From positions 7,968,424 through 8,032,423 of the forward strand of contig NC_081334.1 in assembly GCF_022539665.2 (NCBI RefSeq): 64,000 nucleotides of DNA, given 5' to 3'. The stretch comes from Daphnia carinata. Its lineage: Eukaryota > Arthropoda > Branchiopoda > Diplostraca > Daphniidae. The notes beneath the pieces are model-generated. The model saw only the letters and a list, made by a program, of their open reading frames with translations. It made no database searches and had not been told where the DNA came from. A program made the translations under genes and the position numbers. Position 1 is the first letter of the stretch; each line of letters begins with the position of its first letter. This document shows, piece by piece, positions 14,142 to 26,700 of the stretch.

Positions 14142-17100
14142 CTTACGAGCGCTCTGTCAATATTCATCCCGCTAGATGTCACTTGCAACTATCAGGGGAC
14201 ACAACGTCACAAGTCTCGCAATGGACATTCTTTGATAACTGGCAGACGCTAAAAAGAAAAACGAGTCTGTGCGTGCCAGAGCTAAGCTGAACTTGCCTTT
14301 AGCTTTTCTTTTTTGGGAATATTACGGTAAAGGTGAACTATGTCTCACATTACCGCTAAACGATTAAAGAAGGAACATGGACACTCAACAATGCCAAAGA
14401 GAAGTGCTGAAAATAAACTGCCAAGGCTTTAACAGGCGACGTCGCTTAGGCCTAAACGCCATTAGTCATAATCTTACAGGCCATACTAGGTTATTGAGGA
14501 GGGCGTTACAGAACGATACGTTATTAAAATAGCTTCTACGAAAGGTGTCTCATATTTTTTTTTTTTTGCTGGTTTGTTTTTTCTATTAAAAATCGTTTTT
14601 TCCCCCGTGACAAGCTCATGTCACATTCAAAGGATCCAAAATGAGATGGTAAATGGGATCGAATGTTGAAGAGTTGCCTCGGCGAGATCACGGGGGCGAT
14701 GAGTTAGAAAAAAGGTTGACATTTACGAGAAGTTTGCCATATTTCCTTTCGTCTCCATTGTGCAGTCGATCGTTTAAAAAGCTCGAGGGTAAGCAGAAGC
14801 AATTCGACGCAGTAGGAGACAGTCCAAATTTACGTAGTCTGAATCTTTCAGATGTTTCTTAAGAGAGGAGAAGTTGCATCGAAAATAGAATGATCGTTTC
14901 GGAGGAATGGTTTTCTCATTCTCGATCAAAAAGAAAGATGTGATAATATTGCAATGTCGCTCAAGGCGGGTTCTGTAACAGGTGCTTAACTAGCACAACA
15001 GGTGGAATTGTATCGATTACTCGTTTTCGTCTCCATCGTCAGCAGTATCGATACTGGTAGTCGATTCTTTATATCTTCTAATGTTATTTCTCGTCTCCTT
15101 CTTTCGTCTCCGTGTTTCCCCATTTTCCTTCTTCTGCCCTTCCAAAGCCTTCGGTGAACGAAGAGGAGAAATGAAAAGAAGGGGGACACGGAGGAGGGAT
15201 GAAAGATAGAGATTGAAATATGGATAAGACCTTTGCACGGGCTTGTATGTGGCGCTCGACAGTGTCTGGAAACTGAATGTTGAACCGCAGCTCCTGAACA
15301 TCTGGAAATTTCGCAAGGCATCGTGACAAATAATGCTAAACATGTAATTCAGTTTAAGTTAATGAAACAAGGTGAAGCCACGACTGCTTGCTTGATTCGT
15401 TCTTTTTTAGGTTTTTAGTGCGTGGTAATTAAGTTTCTGGTGTCAGTAACTAGGTGGCGTATTGAATAATAGTGTAGACTTTGTGCCGATCTAGTTTTTT
15501 GTTTGCGGATGAGAAGGAACCAGTGGCGGTGCCTGGTGCCGATGAATAACGTTGCCAGTTGCAACTGATAGTCCTGTGCCGGCGGACGTGCGACTTCTAT
15601 CGCTCACTAGAAAGAAAAAAAAAAAGGGGGAAGAAAATTACATTCTATCCTGGATAATTGTCGAGATAACGTCGTTCCTTCGTGTGTGTCAGTGTGTGCA
15701 GTGCTTTGTGCGTGTTATTTGTGCACAATGCTCGACTAGCAGCTTCGAAATACCTTATTTATTTTGGTAGTCCTTTTTCGTTTTGCTGACAAAAATTGAC
15801 GTTTTTCCTGTGTCTCGTCACTACAAAAAGTGGTGGATTTCAGTGCTCACTAGCCAACAAAAAAATAAATCAAATCGTATTGGATTCTCTTCGCTTGGGC
15901 TGGGGACACCATTTGACATCAGCTCGCAAACAGGTGAGACACATTCCCGATGGCCTGCGGCCCTTTCGAATCTTCAACTTTTCTAGTTTAAAAAAACATA
16001 AATATTGGCGAAAAGAAGTAAAACACAGTTGTTGGGTGTTGATCCTATTTTGTTTTTCTTTTCTTTCATGACGCACAAAACGATGCGAGTTGTGAATTTT
16101 TCCAAAGAATGAAACGAATATACCCCCCCCCCTCAAAAAAAAAAAAAAAATAATAAAACGATATTGGAGATATAAAAATATAGTCGAATATAGAGGGAGG
16201 AGGGCAAAGAAAAAAAGGTGGGTCGGCTGGTGGAATGAATTTGAGGCACGCCACAGATGGCGCCCAAGAGCCGATTGTGGATGAGGTCGGTCGAATGAAG
16301 AAGGTTCTTTTTTTCTGCTTCTTCTTTTTATTCCCCCCCCCCCCCCCTCTTTTTTTTCCCTTGAAGTGGAGAGCGACCTGTACGTTTTATATGCACATGT
16401 ACTACTATGGAATAAAACAAATGTTTGTCGCATCCCCTCCATATCTGTGTGTATGTGCATCTGTGCGTGCGCTTTTGCGAGTCTGGGCGCTATTCACATA
16501 GAAGCTTGAGGTATTAAAAAAAAAAAAAAAAACAACAAAAAAATCCATTGAAGTAATCCGCGGTTTGGAAAGTTGCTCTTGGACTTGAGAGAACAACTTT
16601 CGCTTCTCTCAGCAACCCGGGTGCGGCATAGACCTCCCACCCTCCCCACCACCACCACTACCACTATCCCCCCTCTCGCTCACCACCGAAAGCTCCATCG
16701 CCTCCTCCCGCGTGCGTGTTCACGGCCATTGCCAAATTGGTTCCCGATGTCTGACCGCAACCCGAAAATAAAGAGAAAGAAAAAAAAAAAAGTAATAATA
16801 ATTTCATTTTATGGAGGAGTGGGGGGGGGGGTATGAACGAAGGTTTCTTCTTCGTGTATTTATGTTTTTAAATAGATGCTGCATTGTGGTTCATTTTTTT
16901 TTCCAAACCAGCCGTTGTGTCGTCATCTTATTATTATTATTTTTTATCAATCGTTGATTGAGCAAGGGATTAAGAATCGTGATAAAAGTTGAATACTAAG
17001 ACGGCTAGATTAGACGAAAGCAATGTTGATACGAGGCTTTAAAGACGATGGGTTTCTGTTTTTTTTTCACCGGCTGCGAAGGTTGTCGGTTGCGGTTGGT

Positions 17101-20100
17101 GAGATGGCCGCTGGCTCGATCGGACCCGTTGGTCACCGGAGCTGCTGTTCTTTCATTTTTCACTTGTATTCATTTTGTTGTTATTATTATTGTTATTTTG
17201 CTTTGCTTCGTCTCGTTTTCATTGCGACTTGTCCCCCTTGTCTACGTTTGTTTTGTTGCTACTCTTGTCTCGCGTTTTGCCCTCTCCGCCTGGTCTGCGC
17301 AAGTGTCGGCCGTCACACGGTTCTCATCAGCAAGCGCCTTAACGATCCATCGGCTGTTATTTCACTCTTTTGGCAACACCTGCGTCTATGAGCGTTGCGT
17401 TGCGTGGCAGCGTTCAAGTCACCAGGCTCTAGCTCGCAATCGTTATGCGATAGGATCGCATTGGCCGATGGGATCCTCTTCTCGAGCGGAGCCATTTGGG
17501 GCCTTGCGGCTTCTAGCTAGACCACCGTCCGCTCGAAATGCTACTCAACAACAACAACAACATGGAAAAAAAAAGTTGGTGAATTGCTTTTCGTGTGCAA
17601 GTTGGGACGGTTGGTGGCTGCAGGACAAGAGTGGGCGGAGGAGAATGGAAGAAGAAGAAGAAGAAGAAGAAGAAGGAAAAAGGAGGGAGGCGAAAGAAGG
17701 CAAAGGGAACGAATGAGCGGGGGAGTTTGGCGTGGCGCTAGCGGCGCGAACTGGCCTTGGCGGAGGCCGGCCGCGCTCGAGCAAAGCCGGAGAAGGAATG
17801 AGAAACAGATAAAGAAGAAGAAGAAGAGAGAGAGGGAGAGGGAGACAGAGAAGGAGAAAAGAGAATTCTCTGGTTGAGCTCTCCTTCTTCTCTCGCCATT
17901 CTTCACGGAGAGCCCAAAGAGCAAAAGAAGGAATAATAGTCATCATCATCATCATCATGATAATAAAAGAAAAAGAAAACAAAACAAAAAAAAAAAGACA
18001 AGAAAGGCGCCGTGGGAGCCGAAGTTCGTTTCGCTTGCCACAAGATAAAAATGGAAGCAACTCGAAAACGAGAAGGTGGAAACAAAAAAACAAAAAAACA
18101 AAAAATCCATGCCGACAGATGGCACTAGGCAAATGGAAACAACAAATAGGCTAATCAGCCTTGGTGACAAAATGTTAGAAAAGTCATGTTTGTTTTGTTT
18201 TTTTTTTCGTTTCCTTTCGTTTCCTCGTTGGGAAACGAAATCAACAGAATATTAAGATCAAGAAAAAAAAAAAAAGGAAAGAAAGGAAAAACGTAAAAAG
18301 CGAAAAGAGAAAGAAGAAGAATAAATAAAAACCGATAGGAGGCGTCGTCCGTCGATGACAACGATGGGTTTTCTTATCCCTCCGGCAGGCGCAGTTTAAA
18401 ACGATAAAGGGTTACTTGTTTCATTTTGGGAGCTCCACCGCAACGATACGCGTCGCCATCAGTTGCAATAGAATGTTGTTCACTTTACAGTTTGATGCTT
18501 TCGACAAAAATGAAAACAAAAAACAAAAAAAAAGCGCCAGTTTGAACCGCTTTGCAAGTGCAGGCAAGCGTGAACCTTGTTTTGATTGGCTGAACGTTTT
18601 TTTTTTTTTTTTTTGTGGGGTAGCTGTAGATGATGAAACTCGAAATTGGGTTTCTCTTTTGTTTTTACCACTCGAACTGGCTTGCTGTTCGTCGTTTGTT
18701 TGGAGCTGTTGGCCACGGTGACGGGGAGAAGAATTCCCTGCCTTTTTCCACCGGCTTCACCTCACGATTTTCCCTTCACGTGACGCAACTGGCCGTTTTC
18801 AACGTGATTTAAACTCTTGAGCGATGACTTGGTCACGGTGACAAAGCCAATCGTTTTCTTCGGGGGGGGGGGGGATAGCTGACGTCACTCGAATCAAAGG
18901 GCGTCGATGGTGAGTAGTCGATCGTCCAGTCATCCGCAGGCGTGTTGTAATGACCGTCGAGTGTCATGATCAAAGTCCATTGGCCGCTAACGAAACAAAC
19001 AAAAAAAAAAAAAAAACTGTTTCTTAACTACATCGACCAGCGAGCACCTATCGATACCCATTGAGTTATACGGCGTGTTATTACCTTGATGGATTCTTAC
19101 CATTTCTTATGTTTTCGTCTTTTAAAAAGAAAATTATCTTTATCTTTTTTTTTTTTTTTTTATAATTTTTTTTTTTTTTTTTTTTAAAAAGGCAGGCGGA
19201 AATTTGTTGTCTTGGGCTGTACGTGTTTCCGACTCATTTAGCCAAGTTACGCCCACAACCGTCTCGTGTCACGGCTATTTTTCTTTTTTCTTTTTGGGTG
19301 AACGAGTTGGTGGGTGCAACGATTAACACGATTTTCCATATCATTTACTCGTTCGACTATACAGACAATATGTTGATACATTTTCAGTGCAGGGGCAGAG
19401 ATAACAACAAACAACAACAAAAACTAACGTTGTGTTTTCAAATGCAGTAGCCTTCGGGCAAAGGAATTTCGGTGGGGACGGGGGGTGGCTCCACCTCTCT
19501 TTGGAATATAACAAAACCACAAACGGAAGTGATCATTTTAGCATTTTTCGTTTTTTTTTTTCTACGATAATAAAAAAAAAAAAAACTTTATGATGTTTCC
19601 AATAATGTTTTCTTTTCCTCCAAATTTTTTGTCTTTTTTGGGGGTTCCGAGTTTGCAGAAACCGATAAATTTTAATTCTTTTGGCATTTTGGGTGGTCAA
19701 TTAAGTTTTACAGGTAGTTGGGTGGTAACGACTGTGCGCTTCTTTCTTCTCGCTTTATGTGCTGTTTCGGAACGACGTAACTGCTCCTTTTTTTTTTTCT
19801 TTTCTTTTCTTCTTCTTCCTTTTTTTTTATTTGTTTATTTTACAAGTTGCATTAATGGATTCTAATGAGATCGATAAAAAGCAGTAGGAAAGTGAGCAAA
19901 CGAATCGACCGGATTCAATCAGGCCGTAGCTAAAACTGCACCTGTCTCCACCAACCGCATATTTCACCTGGGTCTTTCCCCTATTTCGCTTCATAATGAG
20001 ATGCACCGTGATGGTACGGTACGGGTCTGCTGTCGTTCCTAGCGGTGTCCACCACCCTCGTGTGACGTCATACCGAATTACGGGTTACAAGCATAACCGG

Positions 20101-21621
20101 TTTTTCTTTTTCGTACACTTTAATCTTATTGACTTGACTTTTTTTTTTTTTTTTTCATTTTCAAAATCGGTGAGGCAAAACTCGAAATCATGAACTTTTG
20201 TACAAGATTTTGTCTTAAAAAGCTGGCGGGGTATGGACGGAACCTGCTCTCGTCGAGGAAAGAATCGATGCGGCGATGCGATGGTGTTGATGGAAATACG
20301 GGATAATCAACTGTTTGTAAGACAATCGGTGCGTTGGCAGTGGGCCCACTCTGTTGCCACTTGATTGGATTCCCCATCAGCCCGCACGAATGATCGAAAC
20401 GTGCCACTTTCATCAACTTTGAATGCGAAAAAGAATCGTCGTCAACGTTCATTTGCACGCGCACTTTTCAAACCATTGCTAATGGGCCATTCGCTGTAAG
20501 GTGCATATCGAAGGGGGGGGGGGGAGGTCATAAAAAAAATAAATAAAAAGAAGTAGGGGATCGATGCGTCGAGCGATCATTTCGTAACCATGGCGACGTA
20601 TAAAAAGCAAATGATAAGCGAGCCATTGGGAACGTTGACGAAGACATTTTCCTCAAGTTTTTCTTATTTCTTGAAACGACCAAAGTGCTGCCGTTCATCT
20701 TGGCGGTCGTTTCGAGTCGTCTCACGTCGCGGCCGAGAACAATTTCATCTATTTTGCAGTGAGAAAAAAAAAAATAATAATAAAAAACGAGAGCGGAATG
20801 TCGTCGTCATTGGTTGGCGGTAAGACGAGATGATAGACGAGCGTCGATTGGCCACAGAAAAAAAAAAAAATGTAATAATAATTACGACGTTGACGAATTT
20901 GATACCATCCAAGTTGTATCTCAGATGATTTGTCCCAGTTTCTTTAGGCTCCAGTTGTCCCCACGGAATTTTCCATTCATCCTTTCTCGAATTAAATTTT
21001 TCATTTCATGATGTTTTAGATTTTGGTTTATGGTTTTTTTTTTTTTTTTTCATGTGGGTCTGTTTTTATAAAGAATGGGGTATCGTACTAATGGATCGAT
21101 TTAGTTTTTGTTGCCCGATGATTTCGTGATAATCAAGCCGCCACCATGGAAAACCGCGCGAGTCGTGAGAAATCCGACCGCTGCATCGGAAATGCCTCGT
21201 CTCGTCGTGTTCCCGCCCGTCCGGCGCAATCTCTCGTTTCCGTACGCTGCTGGCGTCGTCGTCTCGGAACCGAAAAACCCAGAAAAAAAAAAAAAAAAAA
21301 AAACAAAAAAAAAAAAAAAAACAAAAAAAGAAGGGCCACAAATTCTTCAATCCTTGCGCGCCGCATTCGACAATCTTTCTGATGATGTGGCAACGTTGGG
21401 CTGTGTTACTGCCCACTTTTACGCCACCCGTTCTAGTTCTAACGTTGCCTCCCACCGCCCCTTCCATGTTGTAAAAAGTCGTGTCTGTGTGTGTGTGTGC
21501 GTTGTCTCCAGGCAAGCGCGAGAGACTCTGTGTAGGGACAGGAAGAAGGAGAGAGAGAGAGAGAGAAAAAGAGAGAAAGAAACAGAAAGAAGATAGATAA
21601 ATAGATAGACAGATATATATG

Positions 21622-21656
<35 letters not shown>

Positions 21657-23683
21657 AGGACTAGGGAGAGAAGGCTGGAAAGGAGGTAAGAGAGAGAAGG
21701 TGGAAGGAAAACGGAGAGAAAGAAAGAAGATAGATAGAAAATGGAGGACGCGAGTTGCACAGGCGAGCCAGCCTTTGCGTTCGAGCAGCAGTGGCTATGT
21801 TGGGTTCCTTCGATACGACGTGGATCTTCGGCAGCTTGAATGTTTTTTGCTCGTCTCGAACAATATCACGACGACGTCGTCTGTGACGACTCCAAAGTGC
21901 CTCTATTGTGTCGTTCATCTTTGAAAAACATTGTCGTTTGCCACTCTCTCCCTCTGTGTGACCCTGTCTAATCGCCATTTTCCAAAGACGGTAAGGGGCG
22001 CTACACTTAGTTGTTCCAACAAAATTGCCTTGTGTACGTCTGTTTTGTGAGTATGTGTGTGTGTCTGCCTGCCTGCCTGTGTGTATGTGTGCAGCGAGTA
22101 GGGCACCGCCATAAGTCCTAGCATCGTCGACAGTGCGAAATTTGTGTTTCATCCAAAATGAGAGAAAGGAGACTTCGTTTCGTTTCGAACATATCTTTTC
22201 GTTCTTGCTTTTGTTTAGGCCCATGCCGAGGACGAAACAATTCGAAAATCGTTCACATTCCTATACGAATGTCGTATATACCTATACATTAACATTAACA
22301 TGTGTGTTGTGACGTTGGGTCTCCACATTCTTTCATACAAAATGAAAGGTTAGAGAAGGGGGGGGGGGATGATAGATAAGTTCGATAATAATAACAATAA
22401 TAACAGTTTCATTGTGGCGCCACCGCTGCACGTTCTGGAAAAAGAAAACTGCAAGTGAATTGTTTGGTTTCAAAATATTTCCCACAAACCCAACGCTAAA
22501 AATTCTCCATTCTGAACCCATTTTTTTTTTTTTTTTTTTAAGGAATGAAAAATGTTGTCAGGCTTTTTTTTTTTTTCTTCTTCTTGTAATTGCATGATTA
22601 TGCCCGGGTTCGGCTAAACAGGAAGAACCTTTGTCACCCACTATTTCTTTCGTTACAGGACAAAAAAAAAAAAAAGCTCTCAGGTTTTAACCAATTACTA
22701 TTTATTTACACGTATATATTTATTCGTTTGGTTATTCTTGTAGACCAGCTCGAGATAGGGTAGCAAGGCAAACGAGGGAAAGTGGTCAAAGTCGGCCATG
22801 AAAAAAGGGGAAAAAAAAAAACGCCATGTGGTTATGGCTAGAAACCGAAAATGGTCAAAAATGCAGTTTTCGGTCCTATGTTGAGACGACAAAGAATTTA
22901 TTTGTTTTTGTATGTATGTACGCGCATTTTTTCCGGCTGACGAGCCGATCCACCTCGGGATGGCATTACAGCGTCTTCTCGTGATGTGTCACAAGGTGTT
23001 GATCTTCCAAACGTTGTTGTTGTTGTTTTTTTTTTTTCTTTCTTTTTTGTCTCCCCTCGTCTGTTTGATCGTTTCCCACAGGCGAGCGAAACATCTGTGC
23101 TTGTTTTTTTCGTTCGTGAAAAGATGGCCAACTGTGGCACTCGAAAACAAGCAAATGCTAGAGGCTCTTTGCCGAATAGAACCCGCAACTCGCACACCGA
23201 AGGGCCTAGAAACGGCTGTGCCTTTATGCCTCCTAATTATCCACATTTTTTTTTTTTTCATTTCTGTTTTAGTTGTCGGCGCTGTTTTTTTTTTTTTTGT
23301 TTTGTTTTTTTTGTCTTTTGGTCCTCTTTAACTTGTCGGTACAGAAGCGATCGAAAAACTGATGGCATTTTTTTTGATGTGTTTTTTCTTTTCTTTTTCG
23401 AATTTCCAGGAGAATGTTGCCGTCCAGCAGCAGCTACCGACCGGTATGACGACTTGATCGAGTTCTGGAACAGTTCCCTGTGTGTCTGTGTCTGTGTGTG
23501 TGATCGTGCGTTTTTCTGGTGTAACGAAACAACAGCCGCACGTTTAACAAAGAAGAAGAAGAAGAACAAACATAATTTTGAAAAAAAAAAAAAAATCAGC
23601 CTTCAGTGCGAACAACTCCGCGAGTGTGTGCGCGTTTTACCTCATTATTATTATTATTTTTTTTTTTTTTTACCCCTTCAAAG
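14142..23683. other. Low-complexity 5' region / first intron(s) of taiman (inferred)
   Basis: No conserved coding exon is visible in 9.5 kb. The stretch is rich in poly(A)/poly(T) runs, poly(C) (16334-16347), (GAA)n near 17647-17676, (CAT)n near 17941-17958, and (GA)n then (TA)n at 21549-21653. A strong donor (CAG|GTGAGA) at 15933/15934, preceded by GT-rich sequence, could close an untranslated 5' exon. Two further perfect TGACGTCA sites lie at 18880-18887 and 20063-20070. Open frames here are homopolymer by-products. Confidence 0.4.
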
Positions 23684-23711
23684 GCGTCGCTGTGATGTGC
23701 AGTGCTTGGTT

Positions 23712-26700
23712 ATGCTGACGGATACCGCATTCCTGGATGATGCACAGTAAGTTTTCATTTTCCGTTTTTTTTTTGTATGCCGTTGATGACGTGAATGGGT
23801 TTCGATTTGTTTGCGATGTACCAGTTATTGCCCTTGAGATTTGAGCAGGTGTCCAGCCGCAGCTTCCGCCGACCTACTTGGCACGACTGCCGTCCGCCTT
23901 ACATTATTATTATTATTATTAACAGTATGCGTAAAGCAGACGAAATGGATGAGCTCATATTTGCGTAGAAAGAAACACAAAACAAACAAACAAACAAAAA
24001 AAAAACGAACACAGTCTCGTTGGAAGATGATGTAAACTGCTCAGCTAGTCGTTTGTCGTTTCAAAGTCAAGAAAGGGAGAAAGGAGGCGAAGGGAAGGAG
24101 GGATGGATAAAAAGCGACTGTCACGTGACTCACGAACTTGGCTTCATTACTGCGCGCCTCATCCGACTTCTTTTTTTCTTCTTCTTCTTCTTCTTCTTCT
24201 TCTTCTCAGTGATTGTGTTCAGGCGGCCATTTTCTTGGATAGCATTCTTAATGCCGAGATCACGAGTCAAAACCGTCTGGTTATAACCTTTTTTTTCCGT
24301 TTTTTTTTTAATTTTAACTTTCGTAATACATTTTTATTTTCTATTTTAAAAAAGTGAGTGAAATCCGGCGGCCATTTTGAAGCAAAAAATTGAAATAAAG
24401 AGAGGGAAAAAAAAAAAAAAAAAGGGAAGCGAGGTAGAAAAAAAAAGAGAAGAAACAGGTGGGCATATGATTTCGGATGTTGGATGCATGTCGTCGGGAT
24501 TGATGTTTTGCTAGAGGATAGTGACGTCAGCCGTGGAATGGCGGCGGCGAAAAAAAGGGGTACCGTTAAAACCGCTTCTCGGCGAGTTTCCTTGCCAGCT
24601 CTTCTTGCGTTCATTATTTTTTTCGTCTAAAAATACCGAAGCCAAGGAGATCGACTTGGCAACGGTGAAAAACAAAACAGAATGAAACCCCCGCTGAGGC
24701 CACCATCACCCCCTCGGTTTTCGATTTCCCATATGCTTCGAATTTGGAAGAGTTGATGATCGTCGACAAAATAATAACAAAACAGAACAAGAAAAAAAAA
24801 AAAAAAGGAAAGCATGCCGGATCATGTTGATTTCATGCGGGTCCTCATCGTCTTTCTCGTTTTTGTCACAACCAGCTATAGGCGCTTTACCTTCCCCTAC
24901 AACTGAGAGAAAAAAAAAAGACCCACCTGGCAACCGAGCAAAACGTCATCTGGCCGACTGCAAAGACGAAGGGAAAGGGAAAAAAAAAACAAAAAAAATT
25001 TTAAGAAGAAAAAAAAAAATTCAATTTCAGGATTTCCGAATTTCGGCTTTTCCAACCTTTTCTTTCGGTTCACATCCGCCGACCGCACGCACACATGGCC
25101 TCACGAATTCTCACGTACAGGAGGTTGAGAGAGAGAGAGAGGGTGGGGTGGAAAGAACAACATTTAAGAAAAGAAAAAAAAAGGGGGGGGGGAATATATT
25201 TTTAGAATGCTTTTAGCTCTCGGTTAACTATCTTTTTTTTTTTTTTTTAATAGATTGAAACAACAGTTTCTTGATTTTTTTTTTCGTTTTTTAACGACCC
25301 ATTGTGGAGGGCATGCCACGCTGTTTTTTTCGCTTCTGTGCGCGTCCTATCACACACACAAACACATAAAAGGGGATTAACAAAAAAAAAAAAAAAAAAA
25401 AAAAGCAATGAAATTGTTGTGTGTAGATATTTGGGGAACGTATTCTTTGTTTTAATTTGATGTAGTATATGATTGAATCGTCTTGGGTTGCTGGCAACCG
25501 GGGCAGTAATCTGAAACGATGTTATATCTCTATGTTTGTCTGGACCAATCAGGCTTGTTGATATCCTGTGTGTGTGTGTGTGTGTGTACGTAGCAGAGAG
25601 CTGCCATATCAGATACGTGCACACACACACACACACTCACATATACAAAGGGAGTGAGAGAGACACGATGAAAACGTTGGCTGCCTTTCCTCCTTTTTGA
25701 TCGATCCAAGTAGGTGGACAAAGTCGACTTGGACCCATTCATTTTGCATGCCGAGAGACGAACGACACTGTCTCACACGGCCGCCGCATTTATTGCAGAT
25801 GAAGCGAAAGATGAAACGGTCGGCCATATTTGATCACCTTTTATTGGTTGGTCACCGCAGCGCAGCTCCCGTTTCCCGCCATGGCTACGAAAATGCATTT
25901 CGACCAAGGCATCCAGTGTCTATTTTTCTTCTTTTTTTTTTTTTCGTTTTCATCATGGTCTTCTTCTTCATCTCGTTCGTATCTTCTTCTTTCGGCAGAG
26001 CTTTACTCGTCGCTACCGTGCATGGATATGCGTACGTGCATTGGTGGTCCCGGACGATCTAGTTTATTGATCTGAAAGAGACCCAGCGAGTGACCACACC
26101 CACGAGATTTGTCACTTTGGTCGATTTGCTTTATTTCGTATTATTCACTGCCATTTCCGGCCATCTGTCCTCATACCCAGAGAAATATTGATTGCTTAGT
26201 TCAATTTCATGTTATTTGAATTATTATTATTATTTTTTTTTAAATCATTCAAATTGAATGTACAACAACAACAAAGAAAAATGTCGAATTTATTGTTTTG
26301 ATTAAAACTGTTGTTGTTGTTGTTGTTGTTGTGCAACAGGAGTTTGGGTGCAATTCCATGCGAGTCGCTATCGTCCGAGCCGTGCTGGGCCAACATGAAC
26401 ACGCTCAGCAGCGGCGGCGGAGGTGGTGGCGGCAGCGGCGGCAGCAGTACCAGCAACAGCCCCGGTCTCGGCAACAACAACAACAACAATACGACGTCGT
26501 CGTCCTCGCCGACCGGCAACAGCAGCGGTGGCGCTGGCGGCAGCAACGGCCTTACCGGCACCTCGGCTGCTGCCATCAAAAAGCGGCGCAAATCCGACAC
26601 GAAGCCCATCTCGCAGATCAACAAGTGTCTCAACGAAAAACGGCGTCGGGAGCAGGTAAAAAAACAAAAAAAAAACAACAACAAAAAACAGCAACCCGCC

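Noticed and set aside
17048-18132. Long ORFs on both strands near 17-18 kb
   Set aside because: Products are Glu/Lys, Leu/Phe or Ser runs from GAA/TTC microsatellites; no domain, no conserved splice pattern.
22986-23750. 254-codon plus-strand ORF upstream of taiman
   Set aside because: Mostly Phe/Lys runs from poly(T) and poly(A) tracts. Only its last ~35 nt are used, as a separate short taiman exon.
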